NCBI GenBank assembly: GCA_022457065.1
Contig: JAJGBQ010000005.1
Location: 3,534,001-3,598,000 of the forward strand
Source: Curvularia sp. ZM96
Taxonomy: Eukaryota; Ascomycota; Dothideomycetes; Pleosporales; Pleosporaceae
DNA length: 64,000 nucleotides
Reading direction: 5' to 3'
In this document: positions 23,130 to 33,932 of the stretch, in pieces
How the letters are laid out: each line of letters begins with the position of its first letter
How positions within the stretch are numbered: the first letter of the stretch is position 1
Made by a program: the position numbers and the translations under genes
The notes under the pieces: generated by a model
Databases searched by the model: none
What the model saw: the letters and a program-made list of their open reading frames with translations, nothing else
Told to the model about the DNA's origin: nothing

Positions 23130-23590
23130 GGTTGCGAAGATGGCTTTTTTGGTAGTGCTAGTAGCAATAAGATATCAGTGGGAGAAGGGTATCTAGTTCT
23201 TTCCACTCTGTGTCTGTCGCTAGTGTTGCTATGGCAGGTATGGCGATGGGTTTGGCCGGTATGAGGGATCTGAGCCGTACTTGGCTAGTGAATGTGGATC
23301 TGGCGAATTCATTCTTCACATCAAAATATGCCGTGAAAGCGACTTTACAAGTAGGTTTCACAGATAGAATGCCTCCAACGCTATCAGTATCGATGAATGT
23401 CTATGTGACTGTGAGGCACCGCAGCCATCGCAGGCACCAGCCAACTCACCACTGCAAACGCTCTACCCGTGACTCAAACGCACCCAACCTCTACATAACT
23501 CAACCTCAACTCCATTATCTTTCTATACGTCCCTACACACTAAGCAAAACAAATACCAACAATCCACATCACACGATCAGATAACCAACA
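23130..23590. other. Intergenic
   Basis: 461 nt; the last 200 nt are C/A-rich with CAACAA runs, as in fungal 5' leaders, in front of the small ORF at 23591. No gene seen. Confidence 0.35.
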
Positions 23591-23773
23591 ATGTGCGAAG
23601 TGTACCGCGTGGAATACTCATGCGGCTGCATTCTCCTCAAGTACATTTGGAAGTGCAAGCCGCGCTGCGTGGGCTCAAGCATGATCAGCTGGCCAGGAGT
23701 CAAGAAGAAAATTGATCAGCTGTGCGAGTATCATGGCGGACCGTATGATTCGGAGAACGAGTATGAGGACTAG
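23591..23773 (+). CDS. Small cysteine-rich protein, 60 aa, unrecognised
   Basis: An intact ATG-to-stop ORF preceded by a CAACAATG start context. The peptide begins MCEVYRVEYSCGCILLKYIW and ends with an acidic GGPYDSENEYED tail; five cysteines (C2, C11, C13, C23, C27, C45 counted with the start) and no signal peptide. The M-C-x(n)-Y-x-C-G-x pattern resembles small intracellular Cys proteins widespread in Pezizomycotina, but the function is unknown. Short length makes chance ORF a real alternative. Confidence 0.45.
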   Translation: MCEVYRVEYSCGCILLKYIWKCKPRCVGSSMISWPGVKKKIDQLCEYHGGPYDSENEYED

Positions 23774-24040
23774 ACGATAGATTGATGGCATGAGGTGGAC
23801 ATAAGGCGGAAGGAAGTTGGCGATGCGATGGAATACTCAGGCACTCTTTGACGGCAGTGCTAGTCAAATCAATGGCAATCTTACAAGTGACTCTGCGTGG
23901 TAGTACGGAAAATGCTGTGTGCGATTCACAATTGTGCAGTGTTTATGAAAGGTGTACGTGACGCACATGGCAAACGCTCTCACTTACCGGCACGCCGCCC
24001 GCACACTCGCTACTCACTACTATCCCCTCTCACTTAATTA
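23774..24040. other. Intergenic
   Basis: No gene or repeat recognised before the repeat copy that starts near 24041. Confidence 0.3.
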
Positions 24041-24456
24041 TGCGTGCATAAGCACTACAATATTCTGCATCTCACCATCAATCAATCGTCTCTCTTCTGC
24101 GGTCGGGTGGGCTCCTAGCAGGGGCACTGGGTGGGTACCAAATACTAAACATTAGACTGCTAATGAGGCCATAGGGATCTCCTGCTACCAGCAGACTACA
24201 TTGAGATTGCTAAACAGGGTTTATAGGAAACTAAGTAGCCCACTCAGTGTCCCACCAGGGTTGCTAAGCTAGGAGGGCGCCTCGTTCGAATCGAGGTGTT
24301 GGAGCAACAAATCGCCGGAATTGGGATGATTGATTGATTTTTTTGCACTTGTTGCGGTATGGGATGGGTTCGATTCTGGCGGCGGAGAGGTAGAATTCTG
24401 ATTGTTTGCTTTTTTGCCTTTCGTTTTGTGCAGTGAAAGGGGAGGCGTTTGCGCTC
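24041..24456 (+). repeat. Dispersed repeat, copy 1, with tRNA-like Pol III boxes (SINE-like candidate)
   Basis: Several blocks match, in order, the region at 38605-38920: ATTCTGCAT...CCATCAA (24062), CGGGTGGGC, a GTTCGA core, TTGATTTTTT and GTGAAAGGGGA. The copy contains an A-box-like TAGCCCACTCAGTG (24236-24249), a B-box-like GTTCGAATC (24284-24292) inside a perfect 5-bp T-arm-type hairpin (CCTCG/CGAGG, 24280-24296), an outer GTTGCT/AGCAAC pairing (24260-24265 with 24303-24308) and a run of seven T (24338-24344) that could end Pol III transcription. It lacks a full cloverleaf, so I do not call a tRNA. Matching was by eye. Confidence 0.5.
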
Positions 24457-24948
24457 ATGAGTGCCGAATAAGCGACAGCTTTCACTTTCGGTGCAGTGGG
24501 AATGCTAATACCGCTATGAAATTATCACAGAGAAGCGATAAACACGCATTATAGCCATTGCATAGTTTGAACTTTGCGGTAGAGTAGGGATATGAAAGAA
24601 TTACGGAAATTCGGTACTGCTAACTGTTCTATCAAGCTTCGTGAAGTGAAAGATACAATGCATCAGGATCAACAGAATAGTAGAGCTGCACCCTTAGCTG
24701 CTGACAATTTAGAAGCTGGATTGGGTTGATAGAAAGTTGATGATAGCACTGAATGGGATCAAATATGGGTTCCGGGCTTATGATAGCCAGAACAAGACAT
24801 GGCCAGCGACTTTGGAAGGTGAGAGGCAGTTCTTTCACTTGACGTACCGCCTAGCCAGAGCAAACGCTGGCTTGTCAGGTGAGCAAACAATCGATACTTC
24901 AAAACCTTCCTCAGTTGTCTCTCTGGATCGATCTCTTCACCCTACAGA
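24457..24948. other. Intergenic, promoter side of the SET gene
   Basis: Nothing recognised between the repeat and the SET-domain gene. Confidence 0.3.
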
Positions 24949-26189
24949 ATGGCAACTCCAACTGACACCCCCGTCGCTCCCGGTAAGTGATGATCATGTA
25001 ATTCTTGCCCAAAAAGGCAGCTGAACTCCCTGTTGAGAAGGATGAATCGGCCAAAGCTGACAACACCTAGAAGGCAACGAGTATTACGAGGTCCGAAAGA
25101 CTCCCGGAAAAGGCTACGGATGCTTTGCGAAACGACAGATCCCACAGGGCACTCGTATCTTGGCAGACGACCCGCTCCTTGTTTTGTCCAACTCTAGTTA
25201 TTCGAAATCTGAAGTCGAGAGGGCCGGTGCTGAGTTGACACCTGAGCAGAAGAAAGTCTTCTTTTCGCTCCACTCCAGCCATGGTCAAGACCCGAGCAAG
25301 TGGCCGTCCAAAATCTTCGATAGCGTACACCCGAGCGAGCGGCAGCGCATCCAGGATCAACACGAGGGAAGGATTGGCAAAGAAGCGACATGGACGAGCA
25401 TCTTCCAGACAAACTGCATGGAGATAGAGAAGGGGGTGGGCGTGTTCGCGCATGCATCACGATTCAATCACTCCTGCAACCCAAATGCCTGCTTCTACTG
25501 GAACGCTGCCATTCAAAAAGAGACGATTCATACCATGAAGGACATAGCCGCGGGTGAGGAGATTACAATTTCCTACTGCGACATGAGTCACGACAAGCTT
25601 TCTCGAGCCTACGAGCTCAAGCACTATGGTTTTGTTTGCGACTGCCCCGCTTGCTCGGGAGACGAAAACGACGAAACAAGCTTCGCGCACCAGAGCGCCA
25701 TGAGGCGCTTCAGACTACAGGAATTGGATCTAGAGACACAGATGTGGCGTGTCGGAAGTCGTCCTGATATGCTGCTTGAAGGAGCCAAAGAGCCTCAGTT
25801 TGTCCAGAGGCTGCTTCAGATGGCTGCTCTCCACACAGCCGAAGGCGAGCATACTGCTAGGCTGGCTTCTATGTAAGTTCATCCAGCAATCCTTGTTTGT
25901 GTATTTCTCTGCTAGTATCGACAAAGATTCGACTTGATGAATGAGATCGGCCCTGGCAACCCTAATCCAAACCTTGAACTCCCCGACTGACTCGAATAGT
26001 TACTTGGATATTGCCGTCGTTTGTGAGCACAAGGATGATCTCAAGATGGCTGAGAAGGTCGCGGCCAAAGCGGTCAAGATCAAGAAGGACTGCCAGGGTG
26101 CAGATTTCCCGAACTTTTACAGATACACTGACGTCCTAGAGCGCATCAAAGCGAAGCTGGGTAAGCAGGAAACGGAGGACCGCGTATAA
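24949..26189 (+). CDS. SET-domain protein (SMYD/Set5-like lysine methyltransferase candidate)
   Basis: Exons 24949-24982, 25071-25872, 26000-26189; introns 88 nt (GTAAGT...CACCTAG) and 127 nt (GTAAGT...CGAATAG, branch CTGAC). About 341 residues. The SET domain starts at YYEVRKTPGKGYGCFAKR and has the cofactor/catalytic block RFNHSCNPNACFYWN, then GEEITISYCD, and a post-SET zinc-type cluster FVCDCPACSG. No MYND finger is inserted. The third exon (YLDIAVVCEHKDDLKMAEKV) supplies a TPR-like helical C-terminus. Both introns contain open stretches with protein-like content, so alternative first-intron acceptors (25020) were weighed; they run into a stop at the preferred acceptor. Confidence 0.82.
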
Positions 26190-26942
26190 GTGTAGGGGGT
26201 TGCCGAGGCGTATGGGCAAGCAAATGGAGGGGAATGTCCGGTAGGTTGCGCAGCCAAGAGAATATTTCGCAAGCAAAACCTGTAGATGCAATCAGAAGGA
26301 CAAATAGCAGATGCATGCCTCTTGGGTGTTGTGTGCAGTGTGGTAAGGGTGACTGTCGTGATGGTAGTGGCGCACTCCGAGGCGTGGCGTAGCGCCAGAC
26401 CCTGCATGGGGGAACCCTGAGACACGTCAGGCTTCATGGCACTTTGGCTGCCAACAAGGCCCAGCTCACCGTGTGAATGCATTCAAAGATCAGTGGCCAC
26501 GTTGAACCAGAGCAAAAACAAGACGACAGGACTGAATGCATGCACTGCCACCACTGGCGACGCTATCCCTGAACGGCATGGGCACTGACACACCCATGGG
26601 CACCAATAGCAAGTTTCAACAGCCGCTGACGTCGTTGCGTGTACCTGCATGCAGCGTCTCGAAGCGTGTCGCATGTGTGGACATGTTTCGCGTCGCCAAT
26701 TAAATAACATGTCGCCCTCGCACCGTGCCGCTCGACTGCTCAATGTCTATCCATCGAATCTCCCACGACGTCGACCTCACTCTACCTCGTATCTGACTGT
26801 GCTGCGCCCCTTCCTGCCAGCGCCAAACCAATAGCCTCTAGCTCCGGACCAGCTGGGTTCCGACCATCGAACAGCGACCACGCGTGTACCTGGGACTCCC
26901 ACGATTTCCTAACTGCTGGTACTCTGTGAAACTACAATCGAC
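26190..26942. other. Intergenic
   Basis: 753 nt without a gene. The 60 nt before the next ATG are C/A-rich. Confidence 0.35.
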
Positions 26943-28013
26943 ATGGAGACTTCAGAGGGCAAAGCTACAGCGCCCGTCCCCCCGCCCATCATGACGTCTG
27001 CACCACAGCCGCCTACAACACAGATGCCATCGCCGCCACACTCGCAATCTGGACATACGACGGACTACAAAGTCTCAATGGACGTAGCAGATAATACTAC
27101 ACCGCCTTTCTCGCCGTCGAGCCAAACACCCGTCCTGCAGCAAGAGCAGGAGGAGTTTGAAGGAACTCTCAACATCAACAACGACATACCCACAGAGAAG
27201 GACCTGGCTACAGTGGCAGACATGCTGGTGTTGGATGCACAAGGTCAGAGTAGGCCTTTCAAGGAACTCTACCAGGCGCCGCATGTCGCCTCAAGACAGC
27301 TCATCATCTTTATTCGGCATTTCTTCTGTGGAGTGAGTACTTGCTGAACATGTTGTAAATGCTAGCGAGAGTCACTGACTGACATGTAACAGAACTGTCA
27401 GGAATACCTACGCACACTGGCTTCGTCCATTACGCCCGACGACCTCCTCGCCCTGCCTACGCCGACCTTTATCACCGTCATTGGATGTGGGCGGCCCGAG
27501 CTGATCCCAATGTACACCGAAACCACAGGGTGTCCGTTCCCCATCTACGCCGATCCAACGCGCAAGCTCTACGACCACTTGGGCATGACGCGCACTTTGA
27601 CGCTGGGCGCAAAGCCTCAATACATGCAGACCAACGTGCTCATCAACTCTGTCCAGTCGATATTCCAGGGGCTTAGCACGGGTAAGAAGGCGCTCAAGGG
27701 CGGCGACTTCAAGCAGGTTGGCGGAGAGTTTTTGTTTGAGAACGGCGAATGTACATGGGCACACCGGATGAAGACAACCCGCGGACACGCAGAGGTGTCG
27801 GAGATTCGGAACCTGATCGGGCTCGACAGCACAAGACCACCGGCGAGGAGACGATGGAGTCACGATGTCAAGGGGGCGGAGAAGAACAGGAAGAGGGCCA
27901 TGAGCTGGGGAAGGCTACGAAGCATGAGCAAGAGCGGCAAGGACAGCAAAGAAACGCCAGTAAACCGCAGCAAGACATCGACACCGGACAGGATACAAGA
28001 GGAAGATGCTTAG
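26943..28013 (+). CDS. AhpC/TSA-type thioredoxin-fold protein (PRXL2-like)
   Basis: Exons 26943-27332 and 27393-28013; the 60-nt phase-0 intron (GTGAGT, branch CTGAC, TAACAG) falls right in front of the redox motif, so splicing forms RHFFCGNCQEYL with a CGNC pair. About 336 residues. The first 70 residues are Pro/Ser/Thr-rich and disordered. The thioredoxin-like core follows (FITVIGCGRPELIPMYTETT, then CPFPIYADPTRKLY), the pattern of the AhpC-TSA_2 family that includes human PRXL2 proteins. The C-terminus is a basic Ser/Arg/Lys tail. Probably a redox or peroxiredoxin-like role in the cytosol; catalytic activity is not shown by sequence alone. Confidence 0.8.
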
Positions 28014-28616
28014 CCGCTACTAGATAGTGTTCGGCTGGAAGCGGTAGTAAAACGGAGTATGGCGTTAGTGTCGGTTTAATGAGCGAGGGACAACAGGACA
28101 GCACTTGCAAGGCTTAGATTTTGGCCTGTTTTGAAGATACCAAGACAATATCATTTTGTTACATGCTTACTGCTGGGAGACCCTTGGCTCCGCTTTCGCC
28201 TGGCCTAATCTTGATTGTCCACACGGACATGATTGTGTCAGCTCTACAGGCATCACGCGCGCTGCACATTTGATACAGCACAGTCGAGGCGTCCCCGAGT
28301 GCAGTAGTGTGCCGTGGTTTTGCTGAATGGCGCATATCTACACACAGCGCGGTCGTTTTCATCATCCCGAAGCGGCAAGTAGTTCCGTAACGCGACTGCC
28401 GAGCCAGCTCTCTAACCAACATGTCCCCATCTGGCTAAGATGCCCCGACTGCCACGGCCAATCGCCAGCTTTCACGGCGAATCCAGACATTTCCGAGCCA
28501 GCTACGAGTTTGAGCCTCAAGCGGCGAGCATTGCGCGACCTCGACCGAACCGCGCCCGCGAATGAGGGGCATGGAGGGGCATCATGACGCTGTGCTGTCG
28601 CCCGCCCCCACCTGCT
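28014..28616. other. Intergenic
   Basis: About 600 nt, no gene recognised. Confidence 0.35.
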
Positions 28617-28626
28617 CAAATAAAAG
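28617..28626 (+). promoter_or_regulatory. TATA-like element of sfa1
   Basis: CAAATAAAAG sits 120 nt upstream of the ATG, followed by a pyrimidine-rich tract (28655-28700) with CTGCTGTTGCTGCTGTT, the usual layout of a highly expressed fungal gene. Confidence 0.4.
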
Positions 28627-28746
28627 CTCCCGGAGCCGCTCTATCAAGCTGGAGTAGCTTGCTTTCCCCTCATTCTCCTGCTACTTAACTGCTGCTGTTG
28701 CTGCTGTTATTCTGCACTCTCGAGATACTTTCACACTCGATCCACA

Positions 28747-30307
28747 ATGTCCGCAGACACCGTTGGAAAGGTATGTACCGCGGAGCTGTCTTGCCCAAGC
28801 AGCCGGCCCCACGTCGCGTCGCGTTGACCACCAGCTGACTTTGATTTTGAACAGACCATTACCTGCAAGGTACGTTTGAGCATCTCTTGCCATAATGTTG
28901 CTTCATTGCGTTTTCCATCTGCCGATCCGTGGCTGCGGCGAGTTTCTACACCCCAGTCCCCACAGCATGCCGTAACATGCACGATTACGTGCGGATACTG
29001 GCGGGGATGATGCATCGGAACCGCACGTCGGCAAATGAAACCTTGACCTGTAACAGCCAGAAGAACATTGCTGATGGGAACATAGGCCGCAGTCGCCTGG
29101 GAGGCCGGCAAGGACCTGAGCATTGAGGAAATTGAGGTCCTGCCTCCTCGTGCTCACGAAGTCCGTATCCAGATTTACTACACTGGTGTCTGCCATACCG
29201 GTATGCTCAGTCTCTCCATTTTCTTGGCCAGACCAGCAGCAGCTAACATGCACAGATGCCTACACTCTCTCTGGCAAGGACCCTGAGGGTGCTTTCCCCA
29301 TCGTCCTTGGACACGAGGGTGCCGGTTACGTTGAGTCCGTTGGCGAGGGCGTCACCAATGTAAAGCCTGGCGACCACGTCGTTGCACTATAGTACGCCAA
29401 GCTACCCTACACATGACACAACACCATCTAACAGTAATACAGTACCCCAGAGTGCAAGGAGTGCAAGTTCTGCAAGTCCGGCAAGACCAACCTCTGCGGC
29501 AAGATCCGAGCCACACAAGGAAAGGGTGTCATGCCCGACGGTACATCACGCTTCAGGTGCAAGGGCAAGGACCTCCTCCACTTCATGGGCACTTCTACAT
29601 TCTCTCAGTACACAGTCGTCGCCGACATCTCCGTCGTTGCCATCACCGAGAACGCCCCCATGGACCGCACCTGTCTGCTCGGCTGTGGTATCACCACCGG
29701 TTACGGAGCTGCCGTCATCACTGCCGGCCGCGGTGGTGTTGAGGCTGGATCCAACGTTGCCATCTTCGGTGCTGGTTGCGTCGGTCTGTCCGTCATTCAG
29801 GGAGCTGCCAAGAACAAGGCTGGCAAGATCATCGTTGTCGATGTCAACGATGCTAAGGAAGAGTGGGCAAGGAAGTTTGGCGCCACCGACTTTGTCAACC
29901 CCACCAAGCTCGGCGGACAGAGCATCCAAGAGAAGCTGATTGAGATGACCGATGGCGGTTGCGACTACACCTTCGACTGCACCGGTAACGTCAGCGTCAT
30001 GCGCGCTGCTCTCGAGGCCTGCCACAAGGGATGGGGAGAGTCTATCATCATCGGTGTCGCCGCTGCTGGCCAGGAGATTTCCACCCGCCCCTTCCAGCTC
30101 GTTACTGGCCGTGTATGGAAGGGCTGTGCTTTCGGTGGTGTCAAGGGCCGCAGCCAGCTGCCCGGCCTTGTTTCCGACTACCTCAGGGGCGACCTCAAGG
30201 TTGACGAGTTCATTACTCATCGCCAGCCTCTCGACAAGATCAACCAGGCCTTCAACGACATGAAGGCTGGTGACTGCATTCGCTGCGTCGTCAACATGCG
30301 CGAGTAA
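28747..30307 (+). CDS. sfa1: S-(hydroxymethyl)glutathione dehydrogenase / class III alcohol dehydrogenase
   Basis: Five exons: 28747-28770, 28855-28869, 29086-29200, 29256-29391, 29443-30307. The second exon is only 15 nt and encodes TITCK; the intron after it is 216 nt, the others 51-84 nt. The spliced start MSADTVGKTITCKAAVAWEA is the class III ADH signature. About 384 residues. Catalytic zinc ligands: Cys in GVCHTDAYTLSGK, HE in LGHEGAGYVESVG; the structural zinc cluster is ECKECKFCKSGKTNLC; the NAD fold is FGAGCVGLSV with VDVND. It oxidises the formaldehyde-glutathione adduct and can act as a GSNO reductase in the cytosol. High C content at third codon positions suggests strong expression. 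Confidence 0.95.
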
Positions 30308-31846
30308 AAGTCTTCTCAGTCTAACGTTTTCAAAGTTCAAGCTCCAACCATGTGAGCGATATGTATACCTTTTCCTTTTCCTTTTTTCCTTTGTCCGATC
30401 ACAAGACTCGGTGTCGCTGCTGGGGGCCTAGATGAGGGCGCGGTGCATGGCGAGGTGTTGGTGGTCATGGGGATGATGAACGAGCATGAGACGGCGTTGT
30501 TGAGGGAAGTCATCGGTTGTAGAGACACTTGGATGACGTTTTGATGTATGTACTTGATGTGGAATGAAAAGTAATTGGTCACGCATTCTATTTTACAATC
30601 TAGTGAGGGCCTTTTTGCTGTTAAATCGAGATGTGTAAATTGATTTTGCGTCTGAGACTAATATTGCATTCTTGGGACAGTAGTACAGTTCTAGTCGACT
30701 ACTAGTGCCCCACAATAGTTACAAGAATAATGGTGAAACTACTAGCATACATACTGCATACCTCAATCGCCCATGTTTTCCCAAGTCTTTTAGTTTTCCA
30801 GCATTTAAACTTGTATTTGTCCCAGCGTCTCAACAACACTTCCACTTTGTTCTAGCAACAACACTACAAACTCATATCCAACAGTCCCGCTCACCGACCG
30901 CTACTGAGAGTCATTTGTCTGACATCATCTCCATGTCATTTGCCTACCAGACAAACGTCCTGGTGGTGGCAGCCTAGCAGCGTTTGCCCGCAAATTTCTC
31001 TCACCTTTACACAGTGACCATAGAGCGCAAACGGATCGTGCGCCACAACGCCAGTCTCCACCACTTATATAAAGCCCCAGCACCCACCACACTCTCTCTG
31101 CTCTCCATCTAGCTGTCTGTTGGTTATATATGCCACCACCAGCAATATCTCGCCTCACTTCTTTCTATCAGATCGTTTTATATCATGCCTTCTTCTTATT
31201 TTCTATATACTAGACAGCAGCAGCGACGAAACTGTCTCGCGGACAGTAACCCTAGAGACTCTGGTCAGTGGAGAATACAAGCAGTCAATTCTTGTATGGT
31301 ATAACCCTAACATATCTTAGGCATCATATAAAGCATATATGGGCTTCGTATATCACATTGCTACTTGGCTTCTGCTAAGTGGCACACGCCGTCTCCGATA
31401 GCTGCTCTGCAGTCAGGATGATCCCAGCGCTGTAGCTGTCCGGGCTGCTAGCGAGGGTACTTGCTATACCTAGCTGTTGGAGCAAGCGACAATGCGAGCT
31501 CCCAAGCTAGACTTGCTCGCCAGACTGCGAGACTCGTGCTCCTCGTCCCAGCAGTATGACGATCTTCCAACTTGTCATCTCGCCAGGAATATACCGACTC
31601 TGGTTGAATAGCTTCAGCCATACCAGCAATCATCGCGAAGGCGGCATAGTGCAAAACTGCCTGACGCAGCTGGAGTCCGGCTCTTGCTGATTGTGCAAGC
31701 AGAGCGGACGGCCTACCAGAACGCACACGGGGTCAACACGTGGCTCACGCGGGGCGATTATACTGGTCGTTTGAGCCTACGCACTTTCACCGCTACAAGA
31801 TTCGTTTAACGACAGCGGATAGAGATTTCTGCTTGGGCTTGGATTC
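30308..31846. other. Gene-free stretch with an orphan core-promoter-like segment
   Basis: About 1.5 kb with no recognisable coding content. TATATAAAG at 31066-31074 is followed by a CA/CT-rich leader-like tract (31080-31130), yet no convincing ORF follows; it may belong to a non-coding transcript or a decayed gene. Confidence 0.35.
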
Positions 31847-32791
31847 ATGCAATCTGTGCTCCTCCACCAGCCACTCCCTCGCTCCTCTCAAGCCACTCTG
31901 TCACCCCTCCTTTCTCCTCTGGCTACTCTCAGCACACAGGTGCAGATCGAGGCTGCCTACGGTCCGCTCGTGGGCTTTTGCGACTACATCGCATTTGACC
32001 AACACCTGGATAGTGCTAAGGCCGTTGCCCTGGCAGCCCTTCGTCCAGGGCATAGCGTTCTGGACGTCGGTGCTGGCAGCGGCCGATTGATCGCAAGGAC
32101 CAAGGAGCAAGTCGACGACGGCTTCTGCGTTGCTGCAGATGCCGTCGAAGGCTTCGTTTCCATAGACATCCCTTGGCTGCTCGCCCAGCATAATCTCACT
32201 GTCGCCCCCCATGGCACGCCCTCCACCCAGGTGCATTGCCTACAGGCGAATCTCACGAGCCTTGGCTTCTCTGGACGCATACGGGCCATCCGCGGCGCAC
32301 CTCAGCACTTTGACTGCATCTTCGCGCTCCATGTCTTCAACACACTCGCACCAGAGCAACGCCGCCCGGCGTTAACGCAACTACGACGTCTCTTATCACC
32401 AAATGGGCACCTAATTCTCACAATGTCCGCGCGGTTTTGCCTGGAGCCCTCACTGGAAGCAACTACGCCTGTGCAATTCCGAACCGCACCCCATACCGAG
32501 GCACCAGGTGCAGCCATTCACATTTTCGGCGATATGAATCCTGTTGACGAACATATATGGGTTATGAGCTGCAGCCAATCCAGACCAAGGAGATGTGAGT
32601 GCCAAGAGAAGACGTGTATCTGGGTGAAGAAGGATTCGGTTACGAAGAGGGGGACCAGAGCCTACCGCGCGCACCGATGTCGTTACATCGAAATTGAATG
32701 GGACACGACAATCCTTCAACTCCGTTCGGTGCCATTACAGACACCCAAGGCAATGACCCAATTGTCAAGTTTCTTTAAAGCTTCCATATGA
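31847..32791 (+). CDS. Class I SAM-dependent methyltransferase, single exon
   Basis: One uninterrupted ORF of 314 residues. Motif I is HSVLDVGAGSGRLIARTKEQ (about residues 69-88), the acidic motif II equivalent is in CVAADAVEGFVSIDI, motif IV in HFDCIFALHVFNTL and the post-strand LLSPNGHLILTMS. The layout is that of a generic methyltransferase 11/25 domain. The C-terminal 80 residues are basic with several Cys (RRCECQEKTC) and no recognised domain. The substrate is unknown. Lack of introns and position at the edge of the gene-poor island may mean lineage-specific origin. Confidence 0.68.
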   Translation: MQSVLLHQPLPRSSQATLSPLLSPLATLSTQVQIEAAYGPLVGFCDYIAFDQHLDSAKAVALAALRPGHSVLDVGAGSGRLIARTKEQVDDGFCVAADAVEGFVSIDIPWLLAQHNLTVAPHGTPSTQVHCLQANLTSLGFSGRIRAIRGAPQHFDCIFALHVFNTLAPEQRRPALTQLRRLLSPNGHLILTMSARFCLEPSLEATTPVQFRTAPHTEAPGAAIHIFGDMNPVDEHIWVMSCSQSRPRRCECQEKTCIWVKKDSVTKRGTRAYRAHRCRYIEIEWDTTILQLRSVPLQTPKAMTQLSSFFKASI

Positions 32792-33317
32792 AGAGCTCTA
32801 GTCTTTGACAACGATTCATCTAATCGTGCCTAACGATCTATCCTTTGAATAGGTACCCTCCCTAAGTGCCACTCATGTTTCATTGGCCGCCGTCCCCAAC
32901 TCTGTTGGCAAACATGTAAGAATCGTCTATAACGTTTTGCATTCATTCGTTAACAACGATTAAGACTCTAATTGGTCTAGAAGATGAAGACATGCTCCCT
33001 TGTGGCTGTTCCTTCCGCAACGCCATCATCAATGAGTTTATGGCCCTCGTAAGATCGTCCCTAACGATTTCCGATCGTTCTATACGATTCTAACCTTAGC
33101 AGAAATCCTACAAGCCTCTGACTGATAAAGCAAGCAAGCCAATAGTAAGTTATTAATCTTAATAACGTTCTAGACAATTGGGCTGATCGTTGTAGTCGAT
33201 TCCGCGTGAACTTATGAGTTGCATTGCTATATCGTTCTGACCTGGGATCATCCATGCATGGTCGTCTCTTCTCAGGAGGAGTTGGACGACACTGTCCTAG
33301 AATGAGGACGCATCACC
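32792..33317 (+). other. Candidate 5' exons of the DUF3716-like gene, structure unresolved
   Basis: Three GTAAG-type donors each follow protein-like stretches and precede A/T-rich intervals ending in TAG/CAG: near 32926 (GTAAGA), 33049 (GTAAGA) and 33144 (GTAAGT). The middle pieces read DEDMLPCGCSFRNAIINEFM and KSYKPLTDKASKPI. I could not find one continuous reading into the ORF at 33318, so either exon borders are misjudged or the gene is decaying. Confidence 0.3.
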
Positions 33318-33932
33318 ATGATCGCATTGCAAAACGGAACCATGGATAAACAGTACTGCGGCACAGCGGAGCTGCCCTGCACAAATCGGCAATGCCGGTT
33401 TGAACCACGACACTGCAGTCGCTCTACCAACATGGACGCTACACTTGTGCAGATGAAAGAACGTATCAAGACGCGCCCATGCACGAGCTGCAAGAAGGGA
33501 AGCGGTCCGTTTACGCAGTATGACTGGATGGACGACCTTCCGCCAGCGGCCTGTGCAAACTGCCATTACGGATCCAAAGGCAAATGTTGTTCTTTCCCGA
33601 AGCCATGGGACATCTGTTCGAGTACGCAGACGGACAGTCGTTGCCCTCACAAGGGTACCTATAAGCTGCCGAATTATTGCGCCTGCGTAGCAATACACCA
33701 ATTCCACCGCAAAAGCCAAACCATCCTACTCTTTTACGCAGGTGATCCAGAAAATGTGCCGATTCACCGCAGGAATCGACATGGAACGCGTGCGCGGCCT
33801 TGGGCATTTCCAGCAAAGACTGGGACATCTTTCCTGGTTAAACTCGGCAAGTCCGACGACAGCTGCTCAATGCAGCTCCAGTCACACCCGCTAAGCCCTC
33901 ACGCACGGCGGGAAAGTCAGCAAAGCCGTTAG
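33318..33932 (+). CDS. DUF3716-like cysteine-cluster protein, probably incomplete
   Basis: A 204-codon ORF contains RPCTSCKKGSGPFTQYDW followed by ACANCHYGSKGKCCSF, the paired CxxC...GPF...CANC.Y...CSF pattern I associate with the fungal DUF3716 family, which looks like a small zinc-binding module. The cysteine that normally follows GPF is replaced by Tyr here, which may be a lost ligand. Residues after about 130 (AIHQFHRKSQTILL) are unlike a conserved domain. A stop lies just upstream of the start in frame, so the N-terminus is either this ATG or spliced from 32.8-33.2 kb. Function is unknown. Confidence 0.45.
   Translation: MIALQNGTMDKQYCGTAELPCTNRQCRFEPRHCSRSTNMDATLVQMKERIKTRPCTSCKKGSGPFTQYDWMDDLPPAACANCHYGSKGKCCSFPKPWDICSSTQTDSRCPHKGTYKLPNYCACVAIHQFHRKSQTILLFYAGDPENVPIHRRNRHGTRARPWAFPAKTGTSFLVKLGKSDDSCSMQLQSHPLSPHARRESQQSR

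Noticed and set aside
24258..24310. Complete tRNA gene
   Set aside because: Only the T-arm and a 6-bp outer pairing exist; the cloverleaf cannot be completed, so it was listed as part of a repeat.
24367..24376. GGTTCGATTC, a perfect B-box-like sequence
   Set aside because: The flanks do not form a T-arm stem and no A box lies at proper distance; a tRNA gene is not supported here.
29546..30340. Long minus-strand ORF opposite the formaldehyde dehydrogenase
   Set aside because: Antisense shadow of a gene with strongly biased third codon positions; no domain in the translation.
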